Source: Pilatotrama ljubarskyi (Eukaryota > Basidiomycota > Agaricomycetes > Polyporales > Polyporaceae). From it: a stretch of DNA of 64,000 nt. Location of the stretch: assembly GCA_022385805.1 (NCBI GenBank), contig MU277682.1, forward strand, positions 181,049 to 245,048. The letters are read 5' to 3'. Shown piece by piece: positions 23,697-35,656 of this stretch. The translations under genes were made by a program, and so were the position numbers. The notes beneath the pieces were generated by a model. That model had not been told where the DNA came from. It saw only the letters and a list, made by a program, of their open reading frames with translations, and searched no databases. Each line of letters begins with the position of its first letter. The stretch's first letter is position 1.

Positions 23697-24953
23697 CTAG
23701 TCGAGCCAGACGAAGCTCGACCGCGTCGGCACGTCCCTGTTCGTCGCGACAATCTCCAAATCCGCGCCCCCCTGCGTCCGCTTCAGCACGACCACGCCCG
23801 CGTCGCCCGCGACGCCGCCCGCGACGAGGAACGCGTTCTCGCTCCCCCCGCTGAGCTCCATCCCCCGGATCTGGTCGAGCCCCGTGAAGACGTGCTTCAC
23901 GAACGCCAGCTCGGGCTCGACCGCGTAGATCGCGATCGCGTCCCCGCGCGGGTCCTGCGCGCCGACGTTCCGGTTCGACACGTAGATGAACGGCTGCGTG
24001 AAGTCGGACCCTTCCTGGTCCGACGCCTCGGCGAGCAGGATCTCGCCCGCGGCCATCTGCGCGCCCGCGGGCAGCCCGGGGGGGACGACGGAAAAGTTGG
24101 CGGTGAGCGGGGCGGGGCCCGGGGAGGAGGGCGTGGAGGGGATGGTCTGTTGGGTGAGCGTGGAGGAGAGCTCGTGCACGGTGTAGAGCTGGTCGCCGCG
24201 CACGACGATGTGGCGCGGGCCGCTCCCTTGGGGCTGGTCGATCTGCCCTTGGATCTGGAAGGCGCCGGGGGCGCCGGCGGAGGCGAGTCGCCAGACGGTG
24301 TCTGCGCCCTATGAGGAGCGAGTGTGAGTCTCGCGGAAGAGTGCGATTTGGGGAGGAGAGAAAGACGTACGAGGTCAGGGACGAGGACCTCCGAGCCGAC
24401 CTCGAGCGCCATGTGCGGGTGCGAGACCGCCGCGGGGAACGAGATCAGCGGCGCGCCCTCGGTGAATTGCAGCGGGTCCTCCTCCGTGGGGATGATCAGC
24501 CCGTTGCCCGATCCGAACTGCACGCGGGGTAGGCGGGTCCGTGAACGTCGCGCGCGCAAGACAGGGGACTGGGCTTACGTTCATGACCGCCACCTCTCCG
24601 GTGGACAGCGGGACGGCGAACGCGGGGCCGTTCCCGCCTGAGCTCGTCTGGCCGATGGCGTCGGTGAGCGAGCCGTCCTGCTTCACGAAGAACGATTGCA
24701 GCGCGCCGTCTGTGTTTTCGTTCGTCGCGCTGGTCGTGGCGTCTCTTGTCAGACAAGCATGCTCAATATAGGCGATCAGGGAGGATGTGGCTCACTAGAG
24801 GATGCTCTTGTTCGTGGGGTGGAGGTCTATCCAGGACGGGTTCTGGCCGGTGGGCGACTGGCTGAGCAGCGAGAGCGTGCCCGCGTCCGAGTTAAAGAGG
24901 TACGTCGCGATGAACGTCGAGTATCCGCCCGCGAGGATCGTGAAATTGACCAT
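23697..24953 (-). CDS. Lactonase, seven-bladed beta-propeller family, copy 1
   Basis: Exons 24953-24796, 24729-24579, 24517-24371 and 24308-23697 give 355 residues. The family (Pfam Lactonase; 6-phosphogluconolactonase YbhE-like and carboxymuconate-cyclase-like proteins) folds as a propeller of repeated strands. Recognisable blocks are the start VNFTILAGGY, NPSWIDLHPTNKSILYATNE, GPAFAVPLSTGEVAVMN, SHPHMALEVGSEVLVPDL, GSGPRHIV and FIYVSNRN. There is no signal peptide, so it is probably cytosolic. Substrate cannot be read from sequence; sugar-acid lactone hydrolysis or aromatic-degradation chemistry are both possible. It lies 946 bases downstream of its tandem paralogue in the same orientation. 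The introns are 61-66 nt and are in the same places as in copy 2. Confidence 0.9.
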
Positions 24954-25899
24954 GATGCTGACGGTACTGCACCGTTACAGTAGAGTGGTAGTGAATGAGT
25001 GGCGGAAGTCGGGACTCTGCTCGTTCGACGTGGAGAATGCGCCAGGCGACGTCAGGCTCGGATTATTGGCGAGAATATGAGTACTTTAGGCTGGGGCTCG
25101 GGACACCAGGTCGCGAACCGTGCAAGAGGGGAGAGGAGGAAGGAACGTCCATACGAGCGACGGCGGTGATATATATTATGAGCGTCGGGTACAAGCTATT
25201 GTGAATCTTGATCGAGGCGCGACAATAGCCTTTTCCGGGGGCATCGTGTATTATAGCCGCATCAACCACCACCTTCTACTGGTGTTTTGCTTGGGCTCTG
25301 CTGTACAGAAGCATCATGTATGCATGGGTACCATCAAGAAATCAGAAGACAACGCGTACTCACCACCCAGGGTGAGTATAAGCACTGCATGCCAGTGCAC
25401 GCCTGGCGCCAGGCCAGGCGATAAAAGCTTGGCATTAAATCAGACCGGAGAATGCACAACGACACTCCGCATCGTGCAGCTTTTGACAAACAAATCGGTG
25501 CCATTCGGTTTGGATAAAGTCAAGCACGACCTGCGCTATGATGAGGGATGAGGTGGGTGCGGGCCCTGAGTGAGTGAGTGAGTGATGATTGATTCATATG
25601 GTCGTCCACAAGAAGCATAAGCGCCTGTGTAAGCCTCACAGTCGGTGGCGGGACTGCGGCAGACGCTTTCGACTGGGAGTCGGATTCAATCCTTTATCAT
25701 GGCCTAGAGGTCCTTCGATTAGATACGGGACAAACCATCGATCATGAGTAGAAGGTTTGCGATGGCTCGTTCGAGACTGATAGTAATACCGCGCTCAGCT
25801 GCGGATTATGGTCAGTTCAACAAAGCCTGAGGTGTTCTTGCGATCGAGTTACTCGGATGTGGCGCGCTCAATGATACATCCAGCACAAACCGCTCTCTT
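24954..25899. other. Intergenic region between the two lactonase genes
   Basis: 946 bases holding the copy-1 promoter and copy-2 3' flank. A TGAG microsatellite lies at 25567-25585, and an AT-rich tatatatt element at about 25170-25180. A 143-codon plus-strand frame at 25120-25551 has no recognisable feature. Confidence 0.5.
25567..25585. repeat. (TGAG)n microsatellite
   Basis: Nearly five perfect TGAG units in the spacer between the lactonase genes. Confidence 0.9.
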
Positions 25900-27169
25900 C
25901 TAGTCAAGCCAGACGAAGCTCGTCCTCGTTGGCACCTCGAGGTTCCTCGTAAGAAGGGTCAAGTTCCTCCCGCCCTCCGTCCGCTTCAGCATGATCACTC
26001 CGCCATTGCCAGCCACTCCGCTCGCGATGAGGAACTCCTTTTCGGGACCGCCGAGCTGCATCCCGCGGATCTGGTCGAGCCCGGTGTAGACGAAGCCAAC
26101 CAGGGAGAGCTTGGGCTCGATCCGGAAGATGGCGATCGCGTCTCCGCGAGGATCTTGCACGCCCGTGTTGCGGTTCGAGACGTAGACGAACGGCTCCGGG
26201 AAGTGAGGGGATGGCTCGGTTATGAGGATCTCCGCGCCCGCCATGGCGGAGCCCTGGGGTAGGCCTGGAGGCAAGATGGAGAAGTTGGCGATGAGGGGCG
26301 TGGTGCCATTGGGCGCAGGAGGGATGAGCTGCTGGGTCAGCGTGCTCGCGAGCTCGTGCACAGTAAAGAGCATGTTGCCTGAGCGTGGAATAGAGTCAGC
26401 CAAGGTCCCCGGGCCTCACGAAGCTACCGCGTACCTCGTGTGGCAATGTGGCGGGGTCCGCTGCCTTTCGGTTGCTCGATCTGTCCTTGTATCCTGAATT
26501 TGCCGGGGGCGCCGTCCTCAACTAGTCGCCAGATTTTGTCCGCACCCTGCACGGCGTTAGTCTATACGATTGTGCACGAGCACGTAGTATCTTACAAGGT
26601 CAGGCACGAAAACCTCGGAACCGTGCTCAAGCGCCATGTGTGGGTGTGAGACCGGTGCATTGAAGGTAATGAGGGGATGGTTCGACGAGAATTCCAGGGG
26701 GTTGTGCGGCTCCGTGGGTACAATCATACCATTGCCCGTATCGTACTGGAGCACAAGGGGTATGACAGTCAATCCCAACTCGTGCTGAAACTTTGACTGT
26801 GTTCTTACGTTCATTATCGCCACCTGGCCGGTGGAAAGAGGCGTAGTGAACGCAGGGCTGTTACCCTGGGAGCTAATCGTGTCGATTGGGTTCGAAAGCA
26901 AGCCATTCTTGCCAACGAGGAAGGATTGTAGGGCGCCCGGAGAGTCCTCGTTCACCGCACTACGACCAGGGGTTCGGTGACAAGATACACGATGGTCGAC
27001 TGATGACTCACTAAAGGATGCTCTTATTCGTCGGGTGGAGCGAGATCCAGGAAGGGTTCGCCCCCGTCGGGGACTGGTTCAGCAAGGTGAGCGCATTCGT
27101 GTCCGAGTTGAAGAGGTAGGACGCGACGAAGGAGGTATACCCTCCCGCTAAGATCGTGAAGTTGACCAT
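25900..27169 (-). CDS. Lactonase, seven-bladed beta-propeller family, copy 2
   Basis: Exons 27169-27012, 26959-26809, 26745-26596, 26546-26435 and 26378-25900 give 349 residues. The protein aligns with copy 1 from end to end: VNFTILAGGY, NPSWISLHPTNKSILYA, LSTGQVAIMN, SHPHMALEHGSEVFVPDL, FVYVSNRNTGVQDPRGDA and the identical C-terminal SFVWLD. The first two exons have exactly the same lengths (158 and 151 nt) as in copy 1. A fourth intron (26434-26379, 56 nt) splits what is one exon in copy 1. A TATA-like box lies about 60 bases upstream of the start. It is a head-to-tail tandem duplicate; the function is the same family-level guess as copy 1. Confidence 0.9.
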
Positions 27170-27932
27170 GGCCCCGTGACACGCGACGCTGACGGCAGAC
27201 GGGGGCTGCGTTCACGGGGATGGGCCCTTTTATGCATGGACGTCGCAGACGCAAGAATTCTCATTATGCATAACAGCGGCTCGGCTCCCGTGATTCAGAC
27301 GGTGTCGCCCCCTTTCCTCGCGCCGGCGTTGGTCACGGTGATGCGAGATTGGTCCACCCGAGGCTCGTCCGCGCCGGCGCAGTTGGAAAGAAGCTGTCGT
27401 AACGGCAAAAGAAGGCTGAAGGAGCAGGGTACCATGCGTCACATGCTCGAAGAACCAGTAGCGGATAGCAGCAATAGAGCGGCATGACCTCGGTAACGCT
27501 TCAATGTTAGATACGGGCAGGAATCCTGCGCAAGTTCCAGCGAGAATGCATACATATTTGATGTTGGGGCCCGGGCGGATGGTCGCCTCTAACAGGCCCG
27601 AAACTTATCCGGCGGTGTACGTTCCGTGCCAGTCCTCATGTAGCTTCAGCTTACCGAAGTCCGTCAAAATGCCGCGCTTCAGATACTGCCGTCAACGTGA
27701 GGCGGCATAAAAAAGCAAATTCGTGTAGCTTACCTAGCAGGCGGCCCTGATAACTGCCTGCGCACAAGGGAGACGGATAAGTTCGGCGAGAATCTCTCAC
27801 ATACGCAATCAAGGCATCAGGCATGCGATGGCATAATATCGTCGTGGTGGCATGCTAGACCCATACATTTTGCGCGAGGAGGAAGTCGAAAGCATGTGTC
27901 ATAACAGAAGAAGGGAACCGATGCATATACAC
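27170..27932. other. Intergenic, lactonase-2 promoter / eL24 downstream region
   Basis: 763 bases between same-strand genes. No domain-bearing frame was seen. The half next to 27169 should carry the lactonase-2 promoter. Confidence 0.45.
27227..27234 (-). promoter_or_regulatory. TATA-like box of lactonase copy 2
   Basis: Reads cataaaag on the minus strand, about 58 bases before the start codon. The distance is short but within the fungal range. Confidence 0.4.
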
Positions 27933-28560
27933 TTAGCGGCCGCCCTTGCCGCCCTTCATCTGCTGCTTCGATACGCGGGGAGCGGTGGAGACGGGAGCGC
28001 GTGCGGGCTGAACGTTGGCCAGTCAGTGAAGGGAGGAAGGCATACACGGCTGTGAGAGCTCACCTTGGTCTTCTCCTTCTTCTCCTCCTTGGCCTTCTTC
28101 TCGGCCTTAGCCTTCTGGATGGCAGCAGTCCGGGCCTGCGCACGGGCGGCAGCAGACTGGTTCCTCCGCGCAGCGATGGCAGCCAGGTCAGCACCAACGA
28201 TACCACGCTGGTGCTTCACAGTACGACGAGACCGCTTCTTAGCAACCTCCTCCGTGATACCCTTCTTGTGCATGCGACGATAGACCTGCGTCCAGGCGAT
28301 CTTGCGGGGGTTCTTGCGCTGGAGGAAGAGCGACTCATTCTTGGAGTTGGCGAAGCGGAAGATCTACGCGATATATATGAGCAAGGGTGAACGCCGTTGT
28401 GGCTTGAGGGGGCGGACCTTGTTGTCTCCCCGCACGAAAAGCCGGCCCTTGCTGGGGTAGATACGGTAGCCGGAGAAGGAGTCGATCTCGGTCTTCTATA
28501 CTCATCAAATAGTTGTTCAGCACTCGGACCACCAGAGGGACTACGAGAGATACATACCAT
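27933..28560 (-). CDS. RPL24: 60S ribosomal protein eL24 (RPL24)
   Basis: Exons 28560-28558, 28495-28418, 28363-28064 and 28007-27933 give 151 residues (yeast 155). As in Sec61-beta, the first exon is the ATG alone, followed by gtatgt. The sequence matches yeast eL24 over long blocks: KTEIDSFSGYRIYPSKGR, LFVRGDNK, SLFLQRKNPRKIAWT, HKKGITEEVAKKRSRRTVK and QRGIVGADL. A Lys/Ala/Glu-rich helix and a short basic tail follow. It is a structural protein of the large subunit, near bridge B6. The gene is divergent from Ase1. Confidence 0.96.
28558..28560 (-). other. ATG-only first coding exon of eL24
   Basis: The intron runs 28557-28496 (62 nt) with a gtatgt donor and tatag acceptor. Confidence 0.9.
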
Positions 28561-29013
28561 CTGTCAGGTGGAAGGGAGGAACGGAGCAGCTCGTCAGCGA
28601 TCACAATCCAGCAATATTTCCAGGGCCAGCCAATCCGCCATCCACTATCCCAGCCGTCCATCCATCCTCCTACGACATCCGAAACGCGAAATTTCGCCCC
28701 TCAACATGTTCCAAATCGTCCGTACAGTCCAACGGGACGTTCCTGCAGCCCTGCAGCGTTCAGACGGAGATACTCACCTTGAATTTGCGGCGGCGGGGAG
28801 TGTGTCGTTGACGTTGCGTACCGTTCCCCTAGCAGAACGGGCGCGTTGCCACTTCCCAAACAGGAGCAAGCATTGCCACGTGGGTGCCATCTTGGGCGCT
28901 CCATCATGATGAACGCCCTCATGTGACCGAACGCGGTTCGCGAAACGCGAGCGTAGCCACAAGTTGAACCTTGCTCTTCGACCATCACGACAACGGCGAA
29001 TGCTCACCCCGCC
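28561..29013. promoter_or_regulatory. Divergent promoter, eL24 / Ase1
   Basis: 453 bases carry both promoters. No clear TATA box and no further coding exon were found. Confidence 0.55.
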
Positions 29014-31756
29014 ATGTCTACCACCATAACCTCCCTCCTGAATTCGCTGCACACACATCTACAGTCTCAGACTCAGCTGCTTCCTACTCTACATGCGCAA
29101 CTCGGTCTGCCCCCAACAGCCCTGCACGACGAGCTTTCGGCATTGCAACAGCAGCTCACGCAATGCATAGAGAGCCAGATTGATCTTCGGCGGAAACAGG
29201 TCAACGAGTGGATGGAGAAATGCGGGCTGGTTGAGGAAGAGTGTCTGAGATATGGAAGGGCTCTCGGGAGCCACTTAAAGTCATCTGGCCCTAGTGTCGG
29301 GGAGATCAGGAAGGAGCAGGTCCTACCACGCCGCTTCGAGATGATCTCCGAGTATCAGGAGAAGCTACGACAGGTGAGCTACACTCTATTACGCTGCCCC
29401 GTGTTGCTCTGTATGCACGGTGCCAGCGGATTACTGCCGGCTTATCGGTGGACCATGCGAGAGTTGGCCACTTAGGAGATGGTACTACAACCGCAGCGAC
29501 TTGAGCCTCACGTTTCCCCGCACGTAGACGTACCCGAACGCTGACTTGTAAATGTAGCAATACCACACGAAGCTGGAACAACTGCTCAATCTGACGAGCA
29601 GAATCTCGGCATTGGCCAACACACTTGGCCCTGAGTTCTACTCATCAGATGTCCTCGATCCAATTCCTGCGCCCGGCGAAGACGAGTACGACTCGAACTC
29701 GCATCGGGACGTCACTCCCGAGCGTTTCTCCAAACTGGAGAAAGAGCTCGTGAGAGGCAAGGGTGAAGTCGTAAGTGTTATATTCCAAATGTCACTGATG
29801 CCACTAGCTCATAGTATTCCAGGCGAAACGGCTGAACCAACTCTCAGCAAATTTCGTGCAGATTGATTGGCTGTACACCGAGCTCGGCATGACACCACCG
29901 TCCCTTGACGATCTCCCTTCCGCCTCATCCTCCACTCTTGGTCTTCCTCCTCAGCATCGATCAAGCTCATCTTGTAGCAACAAACATGCCAATCCCGATC
30001 CATTCCTATCCACGTCAATGTCCATTCCTATGTCCACCCCTACTCCCGCGTCTAGGCAGAAGCCTCTCACTCCTCTGCTCTTCCTCACCGACGACTCTCG
30101 ACCACAGCCGACCGAAGCCGACCATCAACGCGTATTCGCAAGGTTCGTCGCGCGCATGGAGGAGCTGTCCGACGAAGACCTCCCAGACTCGAACGTCACA
30201 GTTGGCCTCGAAGGCGTCGAGCCTACACCGGCCCTCATGGCATGGGCGGAGGCGACTCGCGTCGACCTTGAGGAGATCAAGAAGCGGCGCGAGGCGCACA
30301 TACAGGCGATGTACGATCAGCTGGAGGCTCTCTGGCGTCGACTCGGCGTGGCAGATGCCGAGATGGACGCGTTCGTGGAAGCGCAGCGGGGAACTACAGA
30401 CGCTACGATCAAGGCGTACGAAGAAGAACTAGAGCGGATGCTCGAGCTCAAGCGCGAGCGCATGGGCACTTTCATCGAGAACGCACGCTCTGAGATCATC
30501 AAGCTCTGGGATGACCTCATGGTCGGCGAGGATGAACGGGCCGACTTCGCGCCCTTCGCAGATGGTGAGTTCTCCATGCACCAGTCGTGCCCTGTGCAGC
30601 CTCTGATACCCGTGAACAGACGAACACACTGAAGAGTTACTCATCATCCATGAGGAAGAGATCCGGCGACTCAAGGAAGAGCGTCGCTTGAAGGGCCCCC
30701 TCTTAAATAGCGTGAAGAAGTACTTCGACATCCTGGAAGACGAGAAGGAACTTGCCGCCGCAGCGAGCGACCAGAGTCGGCTCCTCGGTAGAGGTCCGCG
30801 AGATCCTGGACGACTGCTGCGGGAAGAGAAGATGCGCAAACGTGTCACGAAGGAGAAACCTCGGGTGAGCAGCTTCTCCTGTCTGTATTCTGGTGCACTT
30901 CGGTCCTGACAAGCGGACGCAGCTGGAGCAGGACCTGCTCGTGTCCATTCCGGCTTGGGAAGCCGAGACTGGACGGGTGTTCCTAGTACACGGCGTCAGC
31001 ATGCTCCAGCTACTCATGGAGACGATGCCGGCCGCGGACAAGGAAAATGGCAACAAGCGCACAAAGGGACGAGCGGGTTCCGTCCCTCCCCGAGCAACCA
31101 CGCCTGCGAACGGACATTATCTCACCGCGCCGGCTTCTGGGCACGGCGGAGGAAGCAAGACTGGTGTCGTCACTCCGGCGGTGCGGTCCTCGTCTAGCCT
31201 CTCCAACTCGCACTCCGTCCCGAACAAGCGGCCGCGTCTCGGCGAGTCTACGACCACGCACAACAACGCACCCTCTACGCGCGCGCCGCTCAGCAGTAGC
31301 CGCGGAGCGCACAATAGGGCTGCTTCCCCGACGAAGATTCCGCTCCCCGGCAAGACCCCCGTCGGAACGTCCTCCCTCCCTCGTCCCGTTCCGATCGCCA
31401 TGCCGGTGCCCAAGCCCGGGACCGCTCATCACGCTCTCGGACACGGCCGCGTACCTTCAGCGCAACAGCTCTCTTCAAGTCACGCGTACACCTCGCACCT
31501 GCCTGGCACCCGAGCAGCTTCATATATGTCAACTTCGACCTCGTCGTACAGTAGGAGCTATGGATCCGGATCCGGTGCAGCGTGCCATGCTGCCGCGGTG
31601 GCGAAGAAGGCCTCTCGTGCGAGGCGGGAGAGCTTCAAACCGAGGCCGAGCGTGGACGAGGATTGGGCTGCTGGTATTGGACTGGGCGATGGGGCGGGTG
31701 GGCGCCGGTGGGCTGGTCTCGCGGGCGCCGCTGTGCAGGAGGAAGACGAGTACTGA
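29014..31756 (+). CDS. Ase1/PRC1/MAP65 microtubule-bundling protein
   Basis: Exons 29014-29373, 29558-29770, 29823-30564, 30620-30864 and 30923-31756 give 797 residues. The protein cross-links antiparallel microtubules in the anaphase spindle midzone. Family features: a helical N-terminus for dimerisation; spectrin-like helices (RFSKLEKELVRGKGEV, LNQLSANFVQIDWLYTELG); FARFVARMEELSDEDLP; and the conserved microtubule-binding section, IIKLWDDLMV, EEEIRRLKEE and TKEKPRLEQDLLVSIPAWE across the last exon junction. The C-terminal 240 residues are Ser/Pro/Arg-rich and disordered, as in yeast Ase1, and are a likely target for cyclin-dependent kinase. The only long intron is the first (184 nt). Confidence 0.92.
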
Positions 31757-33094
31757 GTGCTCTGGGTGTACCTGCCACGACCGACCCTCTTGAGGTCAGT
31801 TGAGCTTGTCCATTCACCCTCGCCTTTTCCCTACGTGTACCGGCTGTTCCGCTACTGGGCGTGTCTTCCTGATTTATGCGGACATATCTAACTCGATCGC
31901 GTATGCTGCTCGTTGTATGGTACCATCTCTCCTTGCGCTGTCTGTGATTTATTCGTTATGACCGTCACGTCTTCTCATGATCTATAGTCTTAACCTGTGT
32001 ACCATTATCCTAGCGATTGAAGTATATGTGACATCTTGAAGGAAGCGGCGCAACTCAGAAAGAGGAGAATGTGTCGGCAGAAGGCTGTCCAGATGAAAGG
32101 GGGGCCAGACGCGTCAAGTCACGTTCAACCAACCTCCGTGACCGTTGCAGGAAGATATTCTTTTCCTTCTTTCTTCCTCCCCTCAGGCTCACGATTGTCG
32201 CGGAGACGAAGCGCGCATATGCTTCCCATGGACGAACGCGAGTCGCATCGTGTTTGAATCACTCCATTGACAACTTTCATTATGTGATCTTGCAGTGCAA
32301 CTGCCTATGCCACTGTACGCAAGAATCCATGTCATGACGGTCGTTCAACACCGACAAACGTCCACCATTGTGACGAAGTTGTCAACCCACCCAGATGACG
32401 TGCGACACCGGATATCTCTTGCGGTAGTGTGGCTCTGCTTTGGCTCCGATTACGTTTCGCTTCTAACTGATTCAGACCGTTCGGTGAGGTTGTAACTGTT
32501 ATTAGGTTGTCTCGCCACACGACGCTGACGGCTCGCATCATTTAGGATACAGGTAGTACAGCAGCGGGACCGCTACTAGCCCGGGGCGTCTTGAGGCTTG
32601 CGCACGATGGCGTACGCTGATATCGAGCTCGGGGGCCCGCTTCACTTCTCATCAAGACTAGCTAGTGTGAAACGGGCCGATGAGGAACCGACATGATCGG
32701 CGGCGGACGCGTCGTTCGACCTCGTTATCAGTTGAGGGTGACCTACCGCCAGCCTCTTCCTGAGACGTATAACTGCGTCTCCCCTCCGCTTCACCTGTTT
32801 TCACTCGTACCACCATCACTCCCTTGGGCGGCCTTTCTCACTGGTTTTGGTTACTGGAAAAGTCCTCCCTCCGGTCTGACTCTGTGACAGTGGCACTCTG
32901 GGGCCTAACTACGATGGCGTCTTGGCCTACTCTGGTCCTCCTACTCGTGGTGTCCGTCAACCTACGCCTTGCTGCTCTCTCGCGGCCGGCCCGCTCAGGA
33001 GTCTCCGGTCTCGTCCACCTACCAACCGCTGGCTTTAGCTCTGATGGTTGACTTCCTGAAGCCCAGTCCGGAAGCACTTTCCTGTCCTCGCAGA
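31757..33094. other. Ase1 downstream region, no gene seen
   Basis: 1.34 kb of moderate GC content with only short frames. I can support no exon chain or repeat. Confidence 0.4.
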
Positions 33095-34406
33095 CTCTCG
33101 CTCTGTCTTCATTGATGTTCCGCATCCCTTCCATCACAAACCTGCATCACTCTGGCTATCCTCGATTGTCTCTCTTCTCTTGCTGCTTTCTTGCCCTTGT
33201 CCGGCACTCTTATATCCCTGGTCGCTCCTCCCTCGCTCCTTGCTTCTTCATCTGTATTCAAGGCTATCTCTCTCTCCTTCCCGTCACTCATTCATTCCTC
33301 TCGCCCATACTTCCTTCTCCGCGCCTCAAAGCTTTACTCGTCCTCACGTCACGACTTCTCTCTCCTCTTTCGCCTTCTGCAACATCCTCATCTTGTTCCT
33401 CATCTCACCTAGTTCATCGCGCCTTTCTGAGTCCATCCTCCCATCCGCCCCTCTCTTGCCCCCTCTCTCATTACCCTGTGCCTTTGCGCTCACGACGTCT
33501 CATCTCTTTCATACCTCTCCTTTCCTTCCCTTCCCTCTCACATCCCGCTCATGCCATTTCCTTTCGTCCCCCGCACCATTCTTTCTCTCCTCTCGCCTTG
33601 CTTTTCTCACCTCTCCCGTTGCCTTTACCTCACATGCAGCCCCACTCCCGTCTATCTATTTCATATCTTACTCTCATCTCTCTCGCTCCATCCAATCCAT
33701 GCTTCCTGTTCCCGTTCCCTCGTCAATTCCTCTCGTCTCTCCCATTCCGCTCCTCTTCTCCCTCCCGCCCGCTCCGTGTCCCTACTCCTTGCGCCTCCCA
33801 CGTATACACCCTTGTTCCATCGCCTTGCCTTCTCTCTCCCGTTCCCTTCTGCCTAATTCTCTTCATCCATCGTACCTCTCTCCCCATCTCCCGGTCCTAG
33901 CCCCACATGTCACTGTCTCCTTTTACTTTCTCCTCTCGCTCACCCTGTTCTCTCCTATCCCCTTCCTCAGGCGTATCGTTCCCCATTCCCGTCAACCCCG
34001 GTTTTGCCCTTGCATCTCGTCTCTCATCTTTTACTCCCAACTCTCTCTCATGCCGGCCGACTCTTCCCTTCTATTCCTCCAGTCTCCTTGTCCCTTGTCC
34101 TCTCGTCCTCTCCCACTGTCCTCTCCCCACCCTTTCGTCCTCCAAATATCCCGCCTCGCTCGTCACTGCTAGCCTTCTCTCGCTTGAGCCCTGCTCTCTC
34201 CGTCTCGATCGCGCCCCTCGTTCCGTTCGTTTACATTCTCTTCGCTCGCCTCATTCTACTCCCGGAATCCCGTCACCTGGCCCCCATGTGCCAGGTCTTC
34301 GGTTCTTCATCTCTTCATCTCTTATCCCCCTGCCTCCAGAACCTTTCCTTCTCCACCCCTGGCCTCCTCCCGATCACTCCAAGAACGCGCCTTACCTCTC
34401 TTCACA
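33095..34406 (+). repeat. 1.3 kb pyrimidine-rich low-complexity tract
   Basis: The plus strand is about 80% C+T in the 60-base lines I counted (for example 78% at 33181-33240 and 82% at 33541-33600). There is no fixed repeat unit. The long plus-strand frames here (263 and 331 codons) follow from the lack of purines, since all stop codons need A or G, and are not taken as genes. The tract ends at ctcttcacag, a perfect splice acceptor (AG at 34406-34407). Confidence 0.75.
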
Positions 34407-35044
34407 GGTTGACGTCCACAACATCCGCAATCGGACCATTGCGCTCACGCTGACTAGGTATGTCTCGATGGAAGGCAGACACTGCGAGCTTGATCACGGC
34501 ATTCGTCCTGGCACAGACCTCTTCGTGGTTGTCGGGATGCCAGTGAGTGCCGCCTGCAGGGTCACAATGGGCCCCATGGCTGGGAAACACTGCGTAAAGC
34601 CAGAAGTAGTCAGGGGTGAGCGGACCGCGAGATATCTCAGATAGCACAAGTCGCACAGGGAGTAGCGCACGTAGCACAGACGTCGCACTGAAAGATTCTC
34701 GGACTCGGTGAGAGTCGCTCTGATCCTGAGTGATTCCAGGTAGTAAGGGCTGTGATATCCGAGAAAGTGCAGTGGTAGCACGCGAACGTTCCGGAGTAGT
34801 CAGCGTCGCGCAGCGGCTGAGCGGCTCAGTACAGCGCCTGGTGGACGACTTGCAGCCGACGCGTCATAGACGCGCGTCGCTCACTGAGCGACCACCATCG
34901 CTCACTGAACGACTTTGTCTATCCGACGTCGTCCCGTAGTCGTCTCCACAGTCTTACATCTTGGGCTGGTACTTAGGATGGGCTCTCTCTGGCACAGAAT
35001 GCAAGACAAGTCTCTCACATTGAAGCCTCTTCCCTCTGCCTGAC
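34407..35044. other. No supported gene
   Basis: A short imperfect direct repeat of cgctcactga-type units lies at about 34874-34915. Nothing else was recognised. Confidence 0.4.
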
Positions 35045-35656
35045 ATGCCTCGCGATTCGACTTCGACCTCTTTGGGCCGTCGTGTACAGTCTCGCACGCT
35101 ATGGCGCACCCCCAACATTATCCCTCTCCGGCCTCGTGACCTAGTCCGTCGCCCGATCCTGGTTTCCCGGGAGCCCAAGACCCCAGCCGAGCACCTCATT
35201 CGTGCACTGCAAGAAGGGCGTGGCGCAGACTGGGACGACAATCTGCGGGCGGCGGATGCTCGTAACAAGATCACTCTCAAGTTCTTCATCAAGGTCGTCC
35301 CAGTACGTGAATCCTCTTGGCCCACATGGTTCTGTAGTACTGACAGTTTCGTAGGGCGAGACGGACGACTTTTTTGCTGACGACCCAACATTCGAATCCG
35401 GTGTCGACGTCGCAGCTGGCGGCGCAACCACTACCCCAGGTGCACTAGTCCTGGCCACCGGTAGCGGAAAAGCCGGAATCTCGTCGAGCAAATTGGTACG
35501 TCTCTGAGACATGGAGGAGTCGAAGGATGGATGAGCTTGTATCGGTGCGAAGTTCAGGCAGGTGCAGAGGGGTGTCGACAGAACCTAGCTGCTTGCAGCA
35601 CGGGGTTCTTATACCCTTTCCTGCGACCCTTCTTGTTGCGTCTGGGCCCTCGCTGA
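35045..35656 (+). CDS. Hypothetical protein, weak three-exon model
   Basis: Exons 35045-35302, 35355-35495 and 35558-35656 would give 165 residues. The first join is convincing: gtacgt donor, ctgac branch and cgtag acceptor in a 52-nt intron, phase 0, linking an Arg-rich first exon (residues 1-86) to an acidic then Gly/Thr/Ser-rich second exon. The last exon is uncertain; another acceptor at 35675, preceded by a good gctgac branch, gives a different short tail. I do not recognise the protein. It could be an orphan gene, a remnant, or chance frames. Confidence 0.33.

Noticed and set aside
33112..34172. Plus-strand frames of 263 and 331 codons rich in Ser, Pro, Leu and Phe
   Set aside because: They result from the pyrimidine tract lacking purines; the peptide is low-complexity in all frames and shows no family pattern.
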